38,942 nucleotides of DNA from Oscillospiraceae bacterium (GTDB lineage Bacteria > Bacillota > Clostridia > Oscillospirales > Ruminococcaceae): positions 10,102 to 49,043 of the forward strand of contig JAUNJJ010000016.1 in NCBI GenBank assembly GCA_030533325.1. Reading direction: 5' to 3'. Of this stretch, positions 1 to 8,426 are shown in pieces. Numbering within the stretch: position 1 is the first letter of the stretch; each line of letters begins with the position of its first letter. A program made the translations under genes and the position numbers. The notes beneath the pieces are model-generated. The model was not told where the DNA came from. It ran no database searches and saw only the letters and a list, made by a program, of their open reading frames with translations.

Positions 1-1620
1 CTGAATTACATCTCCTCCGAGTTCACGTATAGCCCACATCTGTTCTTTTGTTTCAACGCCTTCAGAAACAGTTTTTAAACCAAGACTTCTTGCGAGATTA
101 ATACATGCACTGAACACCCGCATACTCTTGAAATCTGTTATAGCTTTTACAAGAGACATATCCATCTTTACCACATCAAGAGGAAGGATACTCAGCGTAT
201 TAAGTGATGAATATCCGCTGCCAAAATCATCAAGCTCAATTTTATAACCGTTTTCCTGGCATTTTGAAAGTATATCAACAAGTTCTTCTATCTGATCAGA
301 AAAAAGAGATTCTGTCACTTCTATATGAAGAAGTCCGGAAGGAACGTCCATTTCATTTGAAGCCTTGTTAAGATTATCAAAAAAATCAGGACGCAGAAAG
401 TCAAGCTTAGATGCATTTATTGAAATCGGAACAACATTCAAACCTTTTTCAATCCATTTATGAAGGTTTTCACACGTCTTTTTCCAGACAAAATTATCAA
501 CCTCTGTGATAAAGCCGTTATCTTCAAAAATGGGAATAAATTCACCTGGTGACATAAACCCGTACTCAGGATGCTCCCATCTTATAAGTGCTTCTGCTCC
601 GGTTAATTCACCTGTATTGGCATCATGCTTTGGCTGGTAATATACTCTGAACTGATTATTGGCAAGAGCTTCTCTCATACACTCTTCAATCCGTTCTTTT
701 CGTTCGTGTTCAATTAAAAGACTTTCCTCATACTTCGCCATTCGCTTGCCATATTTTCCGCGAATAGTCTGGAGAGCAAGTAAAGCACGATCACATATTA
801 CTGATACCGGAACATCATGCTCTACATTCTCATATATCGCAAATTTTATTCTGATTTCTTCCATACCTTCAGAAGGTGAAGAAACAAGAACATCATTCAC
901 GTCATCCATGCTGATATTCTTCTCAAATTCATCGTCCTGCCTGAACAGCGCAACAAACTGATCACCGCCAAATCTTCCGGCAAGAAGACACGGATCTCCG
1001 GCATTTTTCATAAAATTCGCCACAGCCTTAAGCTTGCTGTCTCCAGCTTGCTTACCATCTTTTTCATTAAGAAGCTTTATTCCATCCAGCTCAGAGATAC
1101 AAATAATAAAATTGAAATCAGGATTTTCACTGATTATTTTTTCAGCATGGCGAAAAAAAGCCTGCCTTGTATACAGTCCGGTTAGCGTATCAAGCTCTGA
1201 CAAGCTTCCGTTTTCTGCGTTTTCCTTAAGTTCAATTATATTTGAAACCTGAAGAAAGATTGCATTTGGTTTTGATGAATAGCGAATTACCCCTGCTGCA
1301 CCTACCGACAAAAATGTCTCTTCTTCGTCAGAAACTGAGTCATCCGCAATAACTATAACAGGAATATTATGTACTATCCTGTCGGACTTCACCATTGTTA
1401 TAAAATCCGTACTTTCTTTAGTTTTATCTGATGCATCAAGAAAAATCAAAGATATCTCACTAAAATGTTTTTTTAATATGTCAATGCATTTATCATCAAT
1501 TTTTGTTTTGATAATGTCATATTTACCCGAAAACAGTTCCGCATAAGAACTGGTTTTATTTTTTTCAGATTCAACGACAAATATTGTTCTCGTTTCATCT
1601 GAAACTTTCTGAGGCCCCAT
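1..1620 (-). CDS. Receiver-like / degenerate GGDEF / EAL c-di-GMP phosphodiesterase, 3' end cut by window edge
   Basis: An open frame of 540 codons runs from ATG at 1620 to the left edge without a stop, so the C-terminus is missing. Residues about 10-130 resemble a response-regulator receiver: a phospho-Asp-like D in LIFLD (62) and KP near 117, but the acidic pair is not obvious. Residues about 140-300 are a GGDEF domain whose signature reads GGDQF (218-222), so cyclase activity is unlikely. Residues about 310-540 are an EAL domain with AEAL (E343), SINAS (N402), IEVTE (E434), DDFGSGYSSL (464 on), VVKMD (K485), SEGVE (E520) and a final Q540, the full phosphodiesterase set. It probably hydrolyses c-di-GMP, with the GGDQF domain possibly sensing GTP. 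AAGGCGG precedes the start. It lies 46 bp downstream of fabV with no clear terminator between them. Confidence 0.9.
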   Translation of the reverse strand, partial: MGPQKVSDETRTIFVVESEKNKTSSYAELFSGKYDIIKTKIDDKCIDILKKHFSEISLIFLDASDKTKESTDFITMVKSDRIVHNIPVIVIADDSVSDEEETFLSVGAAGVIRYSSKPNAIFLQVSNIIELKENAENGSLSELDTLTGLYTRQAFFRHAEKIISENPDFNFIICISELDGIKLLNEKDGKQAGDSKLKAVANFMKNAGDPCLLAGRFGGDQFVALFRQDDEFEKNISMDDVNDVLVSSPSEGMEEIRIKFAIYENVEHDVPVSVICDRALLALQTIRGKYGKRMAKYEESLLIEHERKERIEECMREALANNQFRVYYQPKHDANTGELTGAEALIRWEHPEYGFMSPGEFIPIFEDNGFITEVDNFVWKKTCENLHKWIEKGLNVVPISINASKLDFLRPDFFDNLNKASNEMDVPSGLLHIEVTESLFSDQIEELVDILSKCQENGYKIELDDFGSGYSSLNTLSILPLDVVKMDMSLVKAITDFKSMRVFSACINLARSLGLKTVSEGVETKEQMWAIRELGGDVIQ

Positions 1621-1666
1621 TTAAATCACCGCCTTATATCAGTTATACAAGAATCTTTTGCGTAAA

Positions 1667-2848
1667 TTAATTCTTTAATGAAGGAATATCATAAACAGGA
1701 CTGGTATCTGCTTCATAATCCACACCCTCAGCTCCAAATCCAAAGAGTGCAAAAAAGTCATTCCAGTAACCATCAACATCTGCAGATTCTTTAACATTTT
1801 CTGTTGTTACATTATCCCATATTTCTTTTACTTCAGACTGGATATCTTCCTTCATCTCGTAGTCATCAAGTCTGATGAAACCATCACTGTCAGTTACAGC
1901 TGAACCGCTTGCAAGCTTGTCTGTAAAGAGTCTTGTCATCTGCTCAATACAGCCTTCATGAGTTCCTGCTTTTTTCATAACTTTAAAGAGAATGGACATA
2001 TAAAGCGGAACAACAGGAATTGCTGAGCTCGACTGGGTGACAAGTGCCTTGTTTACAGACGTGTAAGCCTTTATTCCTGAATATTTTTCAGAAATAAGCT
2101 TTGATGTTTCGTACAGGTGTTTCTTTGCCTTTCCTATCGAGCCGTTCATATAAATCGGGTGTGTAATCTCAGGACCAAGATATGAAAATGCAACTGTAAC
2201 TGCATTTTCTTCAATAGCATCAGCTGCAACAAGTGCATCCATCCAGTCCATCCAGTCTTCTCCGCCCATAACTTTTACAGTATGAAGAACTTCTTCTTCA
2301 GTTGCCGGTTCAATAGTAACTTCCTGAATTGTATTATCCTTAAGATCAATAGTCTTGTTTGTATAGTTTCCTTCAGTTGTCTTAAGAACCGATGAATATA
2401 CTGTTCCGTCTGCAGTGGTTCTTCTCGGTGCAGCAAGGCTGTATATAACCATATCCACCTTACCGAAATCCTTTTTAATGAGGTCAATTGTCTGCTGTTT
2501 TATTTCTGCCGAGAATGCATCGCCGTTTATTGTTTTTGCATAAAGTCCGTCTGCATGTGCAGCCTCTTCAAAAGCAGCTGTATTGTACCAGCCGGCTGAT
2601 GCAGGTTTCTTTTCAGAACCTTCCTTGTCAAAGATAATGCCTATCGTTGAGGCCCCTGCAGAATATGCTGCAGCAATTCTTGCTGAAAGTCCGTATCCCA
2701 TAGATGCACCGATTACAAGTACTTTCTTACAGTCAAAACCACTCTTATGAGCTTTGGCATACTCTATCTGATCAGAAACAATCTTTTTACATCCTTCCGG
2801 ATGAGCAGTTGTACATATAAATCCCCTTGTTTTAGGTTTGATAATCAT
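1667..2848 (-). CDS. fabV: Trans-2-enoyl-ACP/CoA reductase, FabV/Ter family
   Basis: This 393-residue protein has the usual FabV/Ter length. It reduces trans-2-enoyl-ACP or -CoA with NAD(P)H, the last step of fatty-acid elongation or of crotonyl-CoA reduction. The N-terminal cofactor site reads VIGASMGYG (45-53), followed by a typical FDKEGSEKK segment and GWYN near 86-89. The family catalytic pair Tyr-x8-Lys is present as Y233 and K242 within PIYMNGSIGKAK. The short helical C-terminus ends in PVYDIPSLKN, also typical. The start ATG has AAGGAG 12 bases upstream and a good promoter at 2890-2918. The sequence does not say whether ACP or CoA substrates are preferred; no butyrate-pathway genes adjoin it, so an enoyl-ACP reductase role is slightly favoured. 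Confidence 0.92.
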   Translation of the reverse strand: MIIKPKTRGFICTTAHPEGCKKIVSDQIEYAKAHKSGFDCKKVLVIGASMGYGLSARIAAAYSAGASTIGIIFDKEGSEKKPASAGWYNTAAFEEAAHADGLYAKTINGDAFSAEIKQQTIDLIKKDFGKVDMVIYSLAAPRRTTADGTVYSSVLKTTEGNYTNKTIDLKDNTIQEVTIEPATEEEVLHTVKVMGGEDWMDWMDALVAADAIEENAVTVAFSYLGPEITHPIYMNGSIGKAKKHLYETSKLISEKYSGIKAYTSVNKALVTQSSSAIPVVPLYMSILFKVMKKAGTHEGCIEQMTRLFTDKLASGSAVTDSDGFIRLDDYEMKEDIQSEVKEIWDNVTTENVKESADVDGYWNDFFALFGFGAEGVDYEADTSPVYDIPSLKN

Positions 2849-2889
2849 AATAATGTATTTCTCCTTATTTTCGATAACTATATGTAATA

Positions 2890-2918
2890 ATTATATCATA
2901 AAAAATGTTAATAATCAA
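2890..2918 (-). promoter_or_regulatory. Sigma-A-type promoter for fabV
   Basis: On the minus strand TTGATT (2913-2918) is separated by 17 bases from TATAAT (2890-2895). Transcription would begin near 2883, about 35 bases before the fabV start. Confidence 0.7.
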
Positions 2919-2951
2919 GTGAAATGATATCAATTTTTCATCTGAAATCTA

Positions 2952-2980
2952 TTGTAAATGCACAAAAAAAATGATATAAT
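2952..2980 (+). promoter_or_regulatory. Sigma-A-type promoter for murT-gatD
   Basis: TTGTAA (2952-2957), 17-base spacer, TATAAT (2975-2980). It is divergent from the fabV promoter, with the two -35 boxes about 30 bases apart. Confidence 0.7.
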
Positions 2981-3037
2981 ATTTTATGCATGTTTTTTCA
3001 GATATGCTTTAATTATCATTTTTACGGAGTTGACTAT

Positions 3038-4423
3038 ATGATGGCGAAAAAACCATTCAGATTTTACTTTGCACTTGTATGCGGCAAACTTACTATAGAA
3101 CTTCTGAAGTTACTAAGAAAAAGAGCTACAAATTTTCCCGGCTCTGTAGTTCTTACACTCTGTCCGGATTTTCTTAAGTATCTTGAAAAGCCGGAAAAGA
3201 TTATTGCGGTCACCGGAACAAACGGAAAAACAACCGTCAGCAATATGCTGCTTGACATACTTACAGATAACGGATATGACTGTACGAACAATAATTTCGG
3301 TGGGAACGTGGATACTGGTATCACGGCTGCCCTTCTTAAAGACAGCACTCTTTCCGGCAAACCAAGGAAAAAATACTGCACACTCGAAATAGACGAAAGA
3401 AGTGCTGTAAGAATTTATCCGTATATCCATCCGGACTATCTTATATGCACTAATCTGACACGTGATTCATACAAAAGAAACGCTCACGTTGAATATATCT
3501 TCGATATTCTGAACAACAATATTCCTGACAAGACCCATCTGATTCTTAACGCAGATGATCTGATCAGTTCATCACTGAAAAAAGACAACAAGCGCACATA
3601 TTTCGGAATGGAACCCTTTGAAGATGAACAGCTTATCGACAATAATATAATCAGGGATATAACTGTCTGTCCGGTTTGCGATTCACCTTTATCCTACGAT
3701 TTTCTGAGATACAACCACATAGGACGGGCACGGTGCACAAAGTGCAGTTTCTGTTCGCCTGTCCCTGATTTTAACACAACAGAAAGAACATTCACCCCTG
3801 ACGGAAGAGCTGATATTAAAGTTTCAGTAAACGGAAATACCGAAGAATACAATGTACCTTGTGAAAATACAATTAATCTTTACAATGCTTCCGCTGCAAT
3901 AACTGCTCTGAGAACCTTCGGACTCTCATATGAACAGGTTTCGGCATCTTTCAGAAAAATCAGTGTTGTTAAATCAAGGTTTGATACTTTTGAAAAGAAC
4001 GGCAGAACACTAAAATGCATTCTTGCCAAGGGACAGAATCCTGTTGCGTGTTCACATGCACTCAATACTGCAAGAAGTACACCGGATACAGCTGTTATCA
4101 TGATATGGGATGATTTTTTCGACGGGAAAACCACTTCAGAAAATACAGCATGGATTTATGATGTTGACTTTGAATTCTTAAACAATGATAATATAAAGCA
4201 GATTATCATTGCTGGAAAACGTTCTCCTGATCATCTTCTCAGACTTCTGATTGCAGGAATTCCCCGTGAAAAAATCAAATTCACTGAACATGAGGAAGAT
4301 GCCGCGGAGCTTCTTGATCTTAACGGAATAAAGACAACCTATATTTTCTTTGACCTGTACACCGATCATTACAAGGAAATCATAAAAGAAAAAGTAAAGG
4401 AGAAAATGAATAATGCAGATTGA
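3038..4423 (+). CDS. murT: MurT-like Mur-ligase subunit of lipid II isoglutaminyl synthase
   Basis: MurT activates the alpha-carboxyl of D-Glu in lipid II with ATP so that GatD-supplied ammonia can amidate it to isoglutamine. The chosen ATG at 3038 follows ACGGAG by 8 bases; the frame is open a further 16 codons upstream but without a ribosome site. With this start the protein is 461 residues. It shows the Mur-ligase P-loop AVTGTNGKTT (about 57-66), LEIDE (about 116-120), LNADD (about 170) and the MurT-specific Cys4 ribbon, CPVC (211, 214) and CTKC (233, 236). The C-terminal DUF1727-like region contains DGKTTSENTAWIYDVDFE. Family members usually read D-G-x-D-x-S-W here, so this signature carries a substitution and a short insertion. 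It overlaps gatD by 11 bp. Family membership is secure; activity with this partner is uncertain. Confidence 0.88.
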   Translation: MMAKKPFRFYFALVCGKLTIELLKLLRKRATNFPGSVVLTLCPDFLKYLEKPEKIIAVTGTNGKTTVSNMLLDILTDNGYDCTNNNFGGNVDTGITAALLKDSTLSGKPRKKYCTLEIDERSAVRIYPYIHPDYLICTNLTRDSYKRNAHVEYIFDILNNNIPDKTHLILNADDLISSSLKKDNKRTYFGMEPFEDEQLIDNNIIRDITVCPVCDSPLSYDFLRYNHIGRARCTKCSFCSPVPDFNTTERTFTPDGRADIKVSVNGNTEEYNVPCENTINLYNASAAITALRTFGLSYEQVSASFRKISVVKSRFDTFEKNGRTLKCILAKGQNPVACSHALNTARSTPDTAVIMIWDDFFDGKTTSENTAWIYDVDFEFLNNDNIKQIIIAGKRSPDHLLRLLIAGIPREKIKFTEHEEDAAELLDLNGIKTTYIFFDLYTDHYKEIIKEKVKEKMNNAD

Positions 4424-5120
4424 GATTCTTTTCCCTGAACAGTGCAACCTGTTCGGCGACTCCGGAAATGTAAGATACCTGAAAAAATGCCTTCCGGATG
4501 CTGAATTTATACATACATCATTAAATGATACTCCTGCATTCGTAACCGGCAGCCCGGATATGATTTACATGGGGGCATGTACCGAAAAAAATCAGGAAAA
4601 AATCATAAAAAGACTGATTCCGTACAAGGAACAGCTCAGAAATGCGATTGACAGCGGAAAGGTAATGCTTTTCACAGGCAACGCACCGGAAATCTTTTTT
4701 GAGTATATCGAAAAGGACGATGGTTCAAAAACAGAAGCTCTTGGACTTTTCAAGTTTCATGCTGTTCAGAGACTTTTCGAACGTCATAACACACTTGTGC
4801 TCGGAAAATTTATGGACCGCGAAATTCTCGGCTTTAAAACCCAGTTCACTCAGACATACGGTGACAACAGTAAAAATTTCTTCTGTTCTGTTGAACGGGG
4901 CGACGGTATAAACAAGCAGAGCATGCTTGAAGGAATACATGTAAATAATTTCTTTGGAACAAGCCTTGTAGGTCCTCTTCTCGTTATGAATCCGTACTTT
5001 ACCGAATACCTTATGGAAAAACTGGGTGTTGAAAATCCGCAGTGTGCATTCCGTGAAGATGCGATAAACGCCTACAATATACGAATCAAAGACTTCAGAA
5101 GCTGTAAAAGTCTTCATTAA
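4413..5120 (+). CDS. gatD: GatD-like glutamine amidotransferase partner of MurT, catalytic Cys and His absent
   Basis: This 235-residue protein has GatD length, position and fold cues: LFPEQCNLFGDSGNVRYL at the N-terminus, G-T-x-L-x-G-P-L-L near 182-190 and NPYFTEYL after it. GatD normally releases ammonia from glutamine for MurT, using a nucleophilic Cys in a C-G-G-Y-Q motif and a His in T-Y-x-H-G-P. Here the nucleophile region reads LFTGNAPE, with T88 at the Cys position, and the His region reads TSLVGP, with V186 at the His position. Both changes were checked codon by codon at 4680-4700 and 4960-4980. As written, the protein cannot be a Cys-His glutaminase. It may be a structural or ammonia-channelling partner. 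The start has AAAGGAG upstream inside the murT end. The two genes end at a strong bidirectional terminator. Confidence 0.85.
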   Translation: MQIEILFPEQCNLFGDSGNVRYLKKCLPDAEFIHTSLNDTPAFVTGSPDMIYMGACTEKNQEKIIKRLIPYKEQLRNAIDSGKVMLFTGNAPEIFFEYIEKDDGSKTEALGLFKFHAVQRLFERHNTLVLGKFMDREILGFKTQFTQTYGDNSKNFFCSVERGDGINKQSMLEGIHVNNFFGTSLVGPLLVMNPYFTEYLMEKLGVENPQCAFREDAINAYNIRIKDFRSCKSLH

Positions 5121-5163
5121 AACAGAAAACGTTCTGTCGCAAAAGGCAGAACGTTTTCTGTTT
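5120..5163. terminator. Bidirectional terminator between gatD and the convergent acidic protein gene
   Basis: Perfect 17-bp inverted repeat (5120-5136 with 5147-5163, AAACAGAAAACGTTCTG) around a 10-base loop. The A-rich and T-rich flanks serve both strands, and the repeat overlaps the stop codons of both convergent genes. Confidence 0.9.
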
Positions 5164-5833
5164 ATCTTTTCATATTTCTTGCAATATAAATATATCCGGC
5201 TGCTTTTTCGGGAGTAAAGTCATTTACAAGGCTCATTGTTGAAGTGGCAAGAACCTTCAGATAACTGTCAAAACTATAGTAAAAATCTTCCGAGCAGTCT
5301 TCAGGAATTTCCGGTTCAGTATCTTTTATAAGTCTGTCATTATCATACAGTTGATAATTGTCTTCTTCATCAGGCTCATAATCATAATCATATTCGTATT
5401 CATCATATTCCTCACCATAATCATCGCAGTGTTCTTCATCAGCATAGCTTATCTGCCCGTCACGGAACTCAACACATGTAATAAACAGGCTGTAAAATGT
5501 ACGAAGTATGCCAAGTTCCTCATAAAGCGCAGTAAAAATATCATGTATATCATCATCGTCATAGAGACAGTTCATAATATCATATGAAGCGGAGTCAAAT
5601 GATTCGTCTATATCCTCATCATCAAAACATCTGTTTATGAATTCCCTGTATATTTTTATGATAGCAAAAGCTCTTGAAACCACTTTTACTTTATCAGCTT
5701 CAGTATTGTAAATATTCATATTTTTATATTCCATAAGACCCCACATAAGTCTGTACCAGTACATATCATGACCGTTTTCCCAAAGGGATACATCATCAAA
5801 AATACTGTAAACATCTTCCCATACAAGTTTCAT
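5162..5833 (-). CDS. Acidic hypothetical protein with Asp/Glu/Tyr-rich segment
   Basis: I do not recognise the family. From the preferred ATG at 5833 it encodes 223 residues; an in-frame GTG two codons upstream is less likely because AGGAAAGG then abuts it. There is no signal peptide or membrane segment. The N-terminal half is mixed helical and rich in Trp, Tyr and Met. Residues about 130-165 are low complexity, dominated by Asp, Glu and Tyr (for example YDEYEYDYDYEPDEED). The C-terminal 40 residues become less acidic and end in a basic tail. The gene has its own strong promoter (5910-5938) and a terminator, so it is probably expressed as a single-gene unit. The composition suggests a binding or nucleic-acid-mimicking surface, but no function can be assigned. 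Confidence 0.7.
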   Translation of the reverse strand: MKLVWEDVYSIFDDVSLWENGHDMYWYRLMWGLMEYKNMNIYNTEADKVKVVSRAFAIIKIYREFINRCFDDEDIDESFDSASYDIMNCLYDDDDIHDIFTALYEELGILRTFYSLFITCVEFRDGQISYADEEHCDDYGEEYDEYEYDYDYEPDEEDNYQLYDNDRLIKDTEPEIPEDCSEDFYYSFDSYLKVLATSTMSLVNDFTPEKAAGYIYIARNMKR

Positions 5834-5909
5834 AAACACCTTTCCTCTCTGTTAAATATTTGTGATACGTTTTAGTCTTTCTCATATTAACAGACTAACT
5901 CACAGTTTC

Positions 5910-5938
5910 ATTATATCATTATTCACCAAATTATTCAA
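5910..5938 (-). promoter_or_regulatory. Sigma-A-type promoter for the acidic protein gene
   Basis: Minus strand TTGAAT (5933-5938), 17-base spacer, TATAAT (5910-5915). The roughly 70-base leader contains a 7-bp stem (5872-5878 with 5892-5898). Confidence 0.7.
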
Positions 5939-5955
5939 TAGTTTCATTCGTTTTC

Positions 5956-7353
5956 TTACATTATGCACGAAAAAAGTTTCAATATTTTTCCGAAAATTTT
6001 ATCAAAATATGAAATTTCGGAAAAAAAATCAGATGTTATTTCTCTGCTTTCCCTGAACGTATTTTCAAAATCATTTTTCATCTGATCTATAGCAGAACAG
6101 TTATACATAATAACACTGTTTTCAAAAAGCAGATAAAAACTCCGGTAATCAAAATTAGCGCTTCCTATAACAGCAGAATTATCATCTGAAATCAGAGTTT
6201 TGGAGTGAATAAATCCGGGACTGTATTCATAGATCCTTACTCCTGACAATATCATTGTCATATAATAGGATCTTGTAACAAGGTGTACCAGCTTTTTATC
6301 CGGAAGATACGGAGTTATTATTCTGACATCGATGCCACGCTCCGCCGCAAGACAAAGTGCTCTTATCATGTCATTATCCGGAATTAAATACGGAGTCATT
6401 ATATATACGTATTCTGATGCACAGTTTATATGTTTTATATATGTCAGTTTTGATAATCTCTCTTTGTTAAACGGAGAGTCTTCAAACGGAATTAAAAAAC
6501 CTTTTTTCAGGTTAATATTATCATCCTGTATTTCCGGAAATAATTTCTGTCCGGTACAAAAATACCAGGTTTCTGCAAAACTACACGCCATTTCTCCGGC
6601 GGCACTACCCTTTATCATAACCGCTGCGTCCTTCCAGTTCCCATTATATCCGGCCATGTTAATATACTCATCTGAAATATTTATTCCGCCTGTAAATGCT
6701 GTTACTCCGTCAATAACAGCTATTTTCCTGTGATTTCTTCTGTTTAATCCGATGTCCGGAAACGGTGTCATCCTGTTAAATGGTACGGCTGTTATTCCGT
6801 ACTTCCTTAGTTCACGTATTTTTTTATTTGAAAACAAAACTGAACACATATCATCATATATAATTCTCACTTCCACCCCTTTTTCAGCTTTTTCCATAAG
6901 AATATTAAGCAGGCTCTCCCACATAACTCCGTCATTTATTATAAAATATTCAAGATAAATATACTTCGAAGCCTTTCTGATTTCAGATACCAGCCCGCTG
7001 AAGAATTTTTCTCCGCATGGATAATACTTTGTTTCGGTTTCCCTGAAAACCTTCAGATTATTCTCTCTTCGGCATACTTTTCTTATTTTTTTATTAAAGA
7101 CGCAGTAAAAAAACCAGCTCTGAGACGGAAATGCTGTAAGGAAAAGAATCCACAGAGCAGTATAAACCGTTTTTTCCTTTGTAATTATCAGCTTTACAGA
7201 TATCAGAATTCCGAATACAAACATCCATCTGCGGATTATTTCTGATAAACAGCACAGTGTTCGAATGAGGACTGATGAAAAGATAATTTCAGAAATTATA
7301 AGAACTGCTGTAATTATATGTCTGAAACAGATTTTTTTCCGATGCATTTTCAT
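5956..7353 (-). CDS. cls: Cardiolipin synthase-type phospholipase D protein
   Basis: Cardiolipin synthases of this family join two phosphatidylglycerols at the membrane. From ATG 7353, preceded by ACGGAGGACT with 7-10 base spacing, the protein is 465 residues, normal for bacterial Cls; the open frame extends 12 codons further upstream without a ribosome site. Residues about 10-35 and 42-85 form N-terminal membrane segments. Two H-x-K-x4-D motifs follow, HRKIAVID (H208, K210, D215) and HSKTLISD (H383, K385, D390), each trailed by the usual GGIN and GSANFD segments. Both catalytic halves look intact. The gene is divergent from a lipid kinase gene, which fits a phospholipid-metabolism pairing. 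Another phosphatidyl-transfer specificity cannot be excluded. Confidence 0.88.
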   Translation of the reverse strand: MKMHRKKICFRHIITAVLIISEIIFSSVLIRTLCCLSEIIRRWMFVFGILISVKLIITKEKTVYTALWILFLTAFPSQSWFFYCVFNKKIRKVCRRENNLKVFRETETKYYPCGEKFFSGLVSEIRKASKYIYLEYFIINDGVMWESLLNILMEKAEKGVEVRIIYDDMCSVLFSNKKIRELRKYGITAVPFNRMTPFPDIGLNRRNHRKIAVIDGVTAFTGGINISDEYINMAGYNGNWKDAAVMIKGSAAGEMACSFAETWYFCTGQKLFPEIQDDNINLKKGFLIPFEDSPFNKERLSKLTYIKHINCASEYVYIMTPYLIPDNDMIRALCLAAERGIDVRIITPYLPDKKLVHLVTRSYYMTMILSGVRIYEYSPGFIHSKTLISDDNSAVIGSANFDYRSFYLLFENSVIMYNCSAIDQMKNDFENTFRESREITSDFFSEISYFDKIFGKILKLFSCIM

Positions 7354-7372
7354 AAAAAGTCCTCCGTAAGTA

Positions 7373-7401
7373 TTGAAAAATAAAAACAAAACATTTATAA
7401 T
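7373..7401 (+). promoter_or_regulatory. Sigma-A-type promoter for the lipid kinase gene
   Basis: TTGAAA (7373-7378), 17-base spacer, TATAAT (7396-7401), about 55 bases before the chosen ATG. Confidence 0.7.
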
Positions 7402-7456
7402 GATTATATGTAATTATCATATTTTTTATTTATCGTTTAAAATAAAGGAGGCTAAT

Positions 7457-8386
7457 ATGAAAAGGATATATTTCATTTACAATCCCCGCTCAGGAAAAGG
7501 AACAATTGTTTCAAAGGTCACATACATAATAAACGCTCTTACTGAAGCCGGATATGAAGTAACTGTAAGACCTACACAAAAGCCTCTTGATGCAATGGAA
7601 ACAGCAGCAAGAATATGCGGAGAAAAATTCCCTGAATATCAGTTCATTCTTTGTTCCGGAGGAGACGGAACTCTTAATGAAGTAATAAGCGGCGTAATGG
7701 AATCAGAACATAAATTACCTGTTGCGTACATACCTTCAGGTACAACAAATGACTTCGCACACAGTCTTAACATTCCTGATGATACGGAAGAAGCGGTTCA
7801 GTCTGTCCTGTCAGGCAGATGTGTTCCGGTGGATATAGGAAGCTTTAATGATAAATACTTTACTTATATTGCTGCCTTTGGTGCATTTACTGAAGTATCA
7901 TACGAAACCCCTCAGCAGTATAAAAATATTTTCGGACATGCTGCGTATATTCTTGAAGGAATGAAACATATTAAAAACATACATTCCTATAATCTTACTG
8001 TAACATATGACGGAACAACTGTAACCGATAATTTTATATTCGGGATGATTTCGAACACGGCCTATGTCGGCGGACTCCTTTCCATGAATAACTTTTCTCT
8101 CGACGACGGAATGTATGAAGTTACACTTATCAAAACACCTGGAAATCCCATCGAGCTTCAGAGAGTTTTCTCTTCCCTGCTTAACATTTCTCAGGATATA
8201 GATACAGAACATGTTCTGTACTTTAAAACTTCAGATATCAGAATCGAATGTAACTCTGAAATAATGTGGACAATTGACGGTGAATACGGCGGTGACCAGA
8301 GAACTGTCCATATACACAATAATCAGAAAGCTATTAATTTTCTTACAAAGACGGAAAGTATCCCTGAAATCGAACTAACCAGATAA
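7457..8386 (+). CDS. Diacylglycerol/lipid kinase, DagK/YegS family
   Basis: This protein phosphorylates diacylglycerol or a related lipid with ATP, returning it to phospholipid synthesis. The ATG at 7457 is preceded by AAAGGAGG with 5-base spacing and gives 309 residues, normal for the family; the upstream 28 codons of open frame contain the promoter and are not coding. Motifs include the N-terminal YNPRSGKG (8-15), the nucleotide-binding CSGGDGTLNEV (66-76), IPSGTTNDFA (92-101) and a late IDGE near residue 278, all characteristic of the DAGK catalytic domain and its C-terminal beta-sandwich. The gene is single and ends at a strong hairpin terminator. Which lipid it uses, diacylglycerol or undecaprenol, cannot be read from the sequence. 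Confidence 0.88.
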   Translation: MKRIYFIYNPRSGKGTIVSKVTYIINALTEAGYEVTVRPTQKPLDAMETAARICGEKFPEYQFILCSGGDGTLNEVISGVMESEHKLPVAYIPSGTTNDFAHSLNIPDDTEEAVQSVLSGRCVPVDIGSFNDKYFTYIAAFGAFTEVSYETPQQYKNIFGHAAYILEGMKHIKNIHSYNLTVTYDGTTVTDNFIFGMISNTAYVGGLLSMNNFSLDDGMYEVTLIKTPGNPIELQRVFSSLLNISQDIDTEHVLYFKTSDIRIECNSEIMWTIDGEYGGDQRTVHIHNNQKAINFLTKTESIPEIELTR

Positions 8387-8389
8387 ATC

Positions 8390-8418
8390 AAAAACCGGAA
8401 CAAAATGTTCCGGTTTTT
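8390..8418. terminator. Bidirectional terminator between lipid kinase and hpt
   Basis: Perfect 13-bp stem (8390-8402 with 8406-8418) built on AACCGGAACA, with a 3-base loop and a T-rich tail, between convergent genes. Confidence 0.88.
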
Positions 8419-8426
8419 GTGTTTTA

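Noticed and set aside
659-1252. Plus-strand frames of 72-100 codons within 659-1252
   Set aside because: They run antisense to the GGDEF/EAL gene, which has strong motif support.
2990-3037. A 16-residue N-terminal extension of MurT
   Set aside because: It has no ribosome site and overlaps the expected transcription start; ACGGAG is correctly spaced for ATG 3038.
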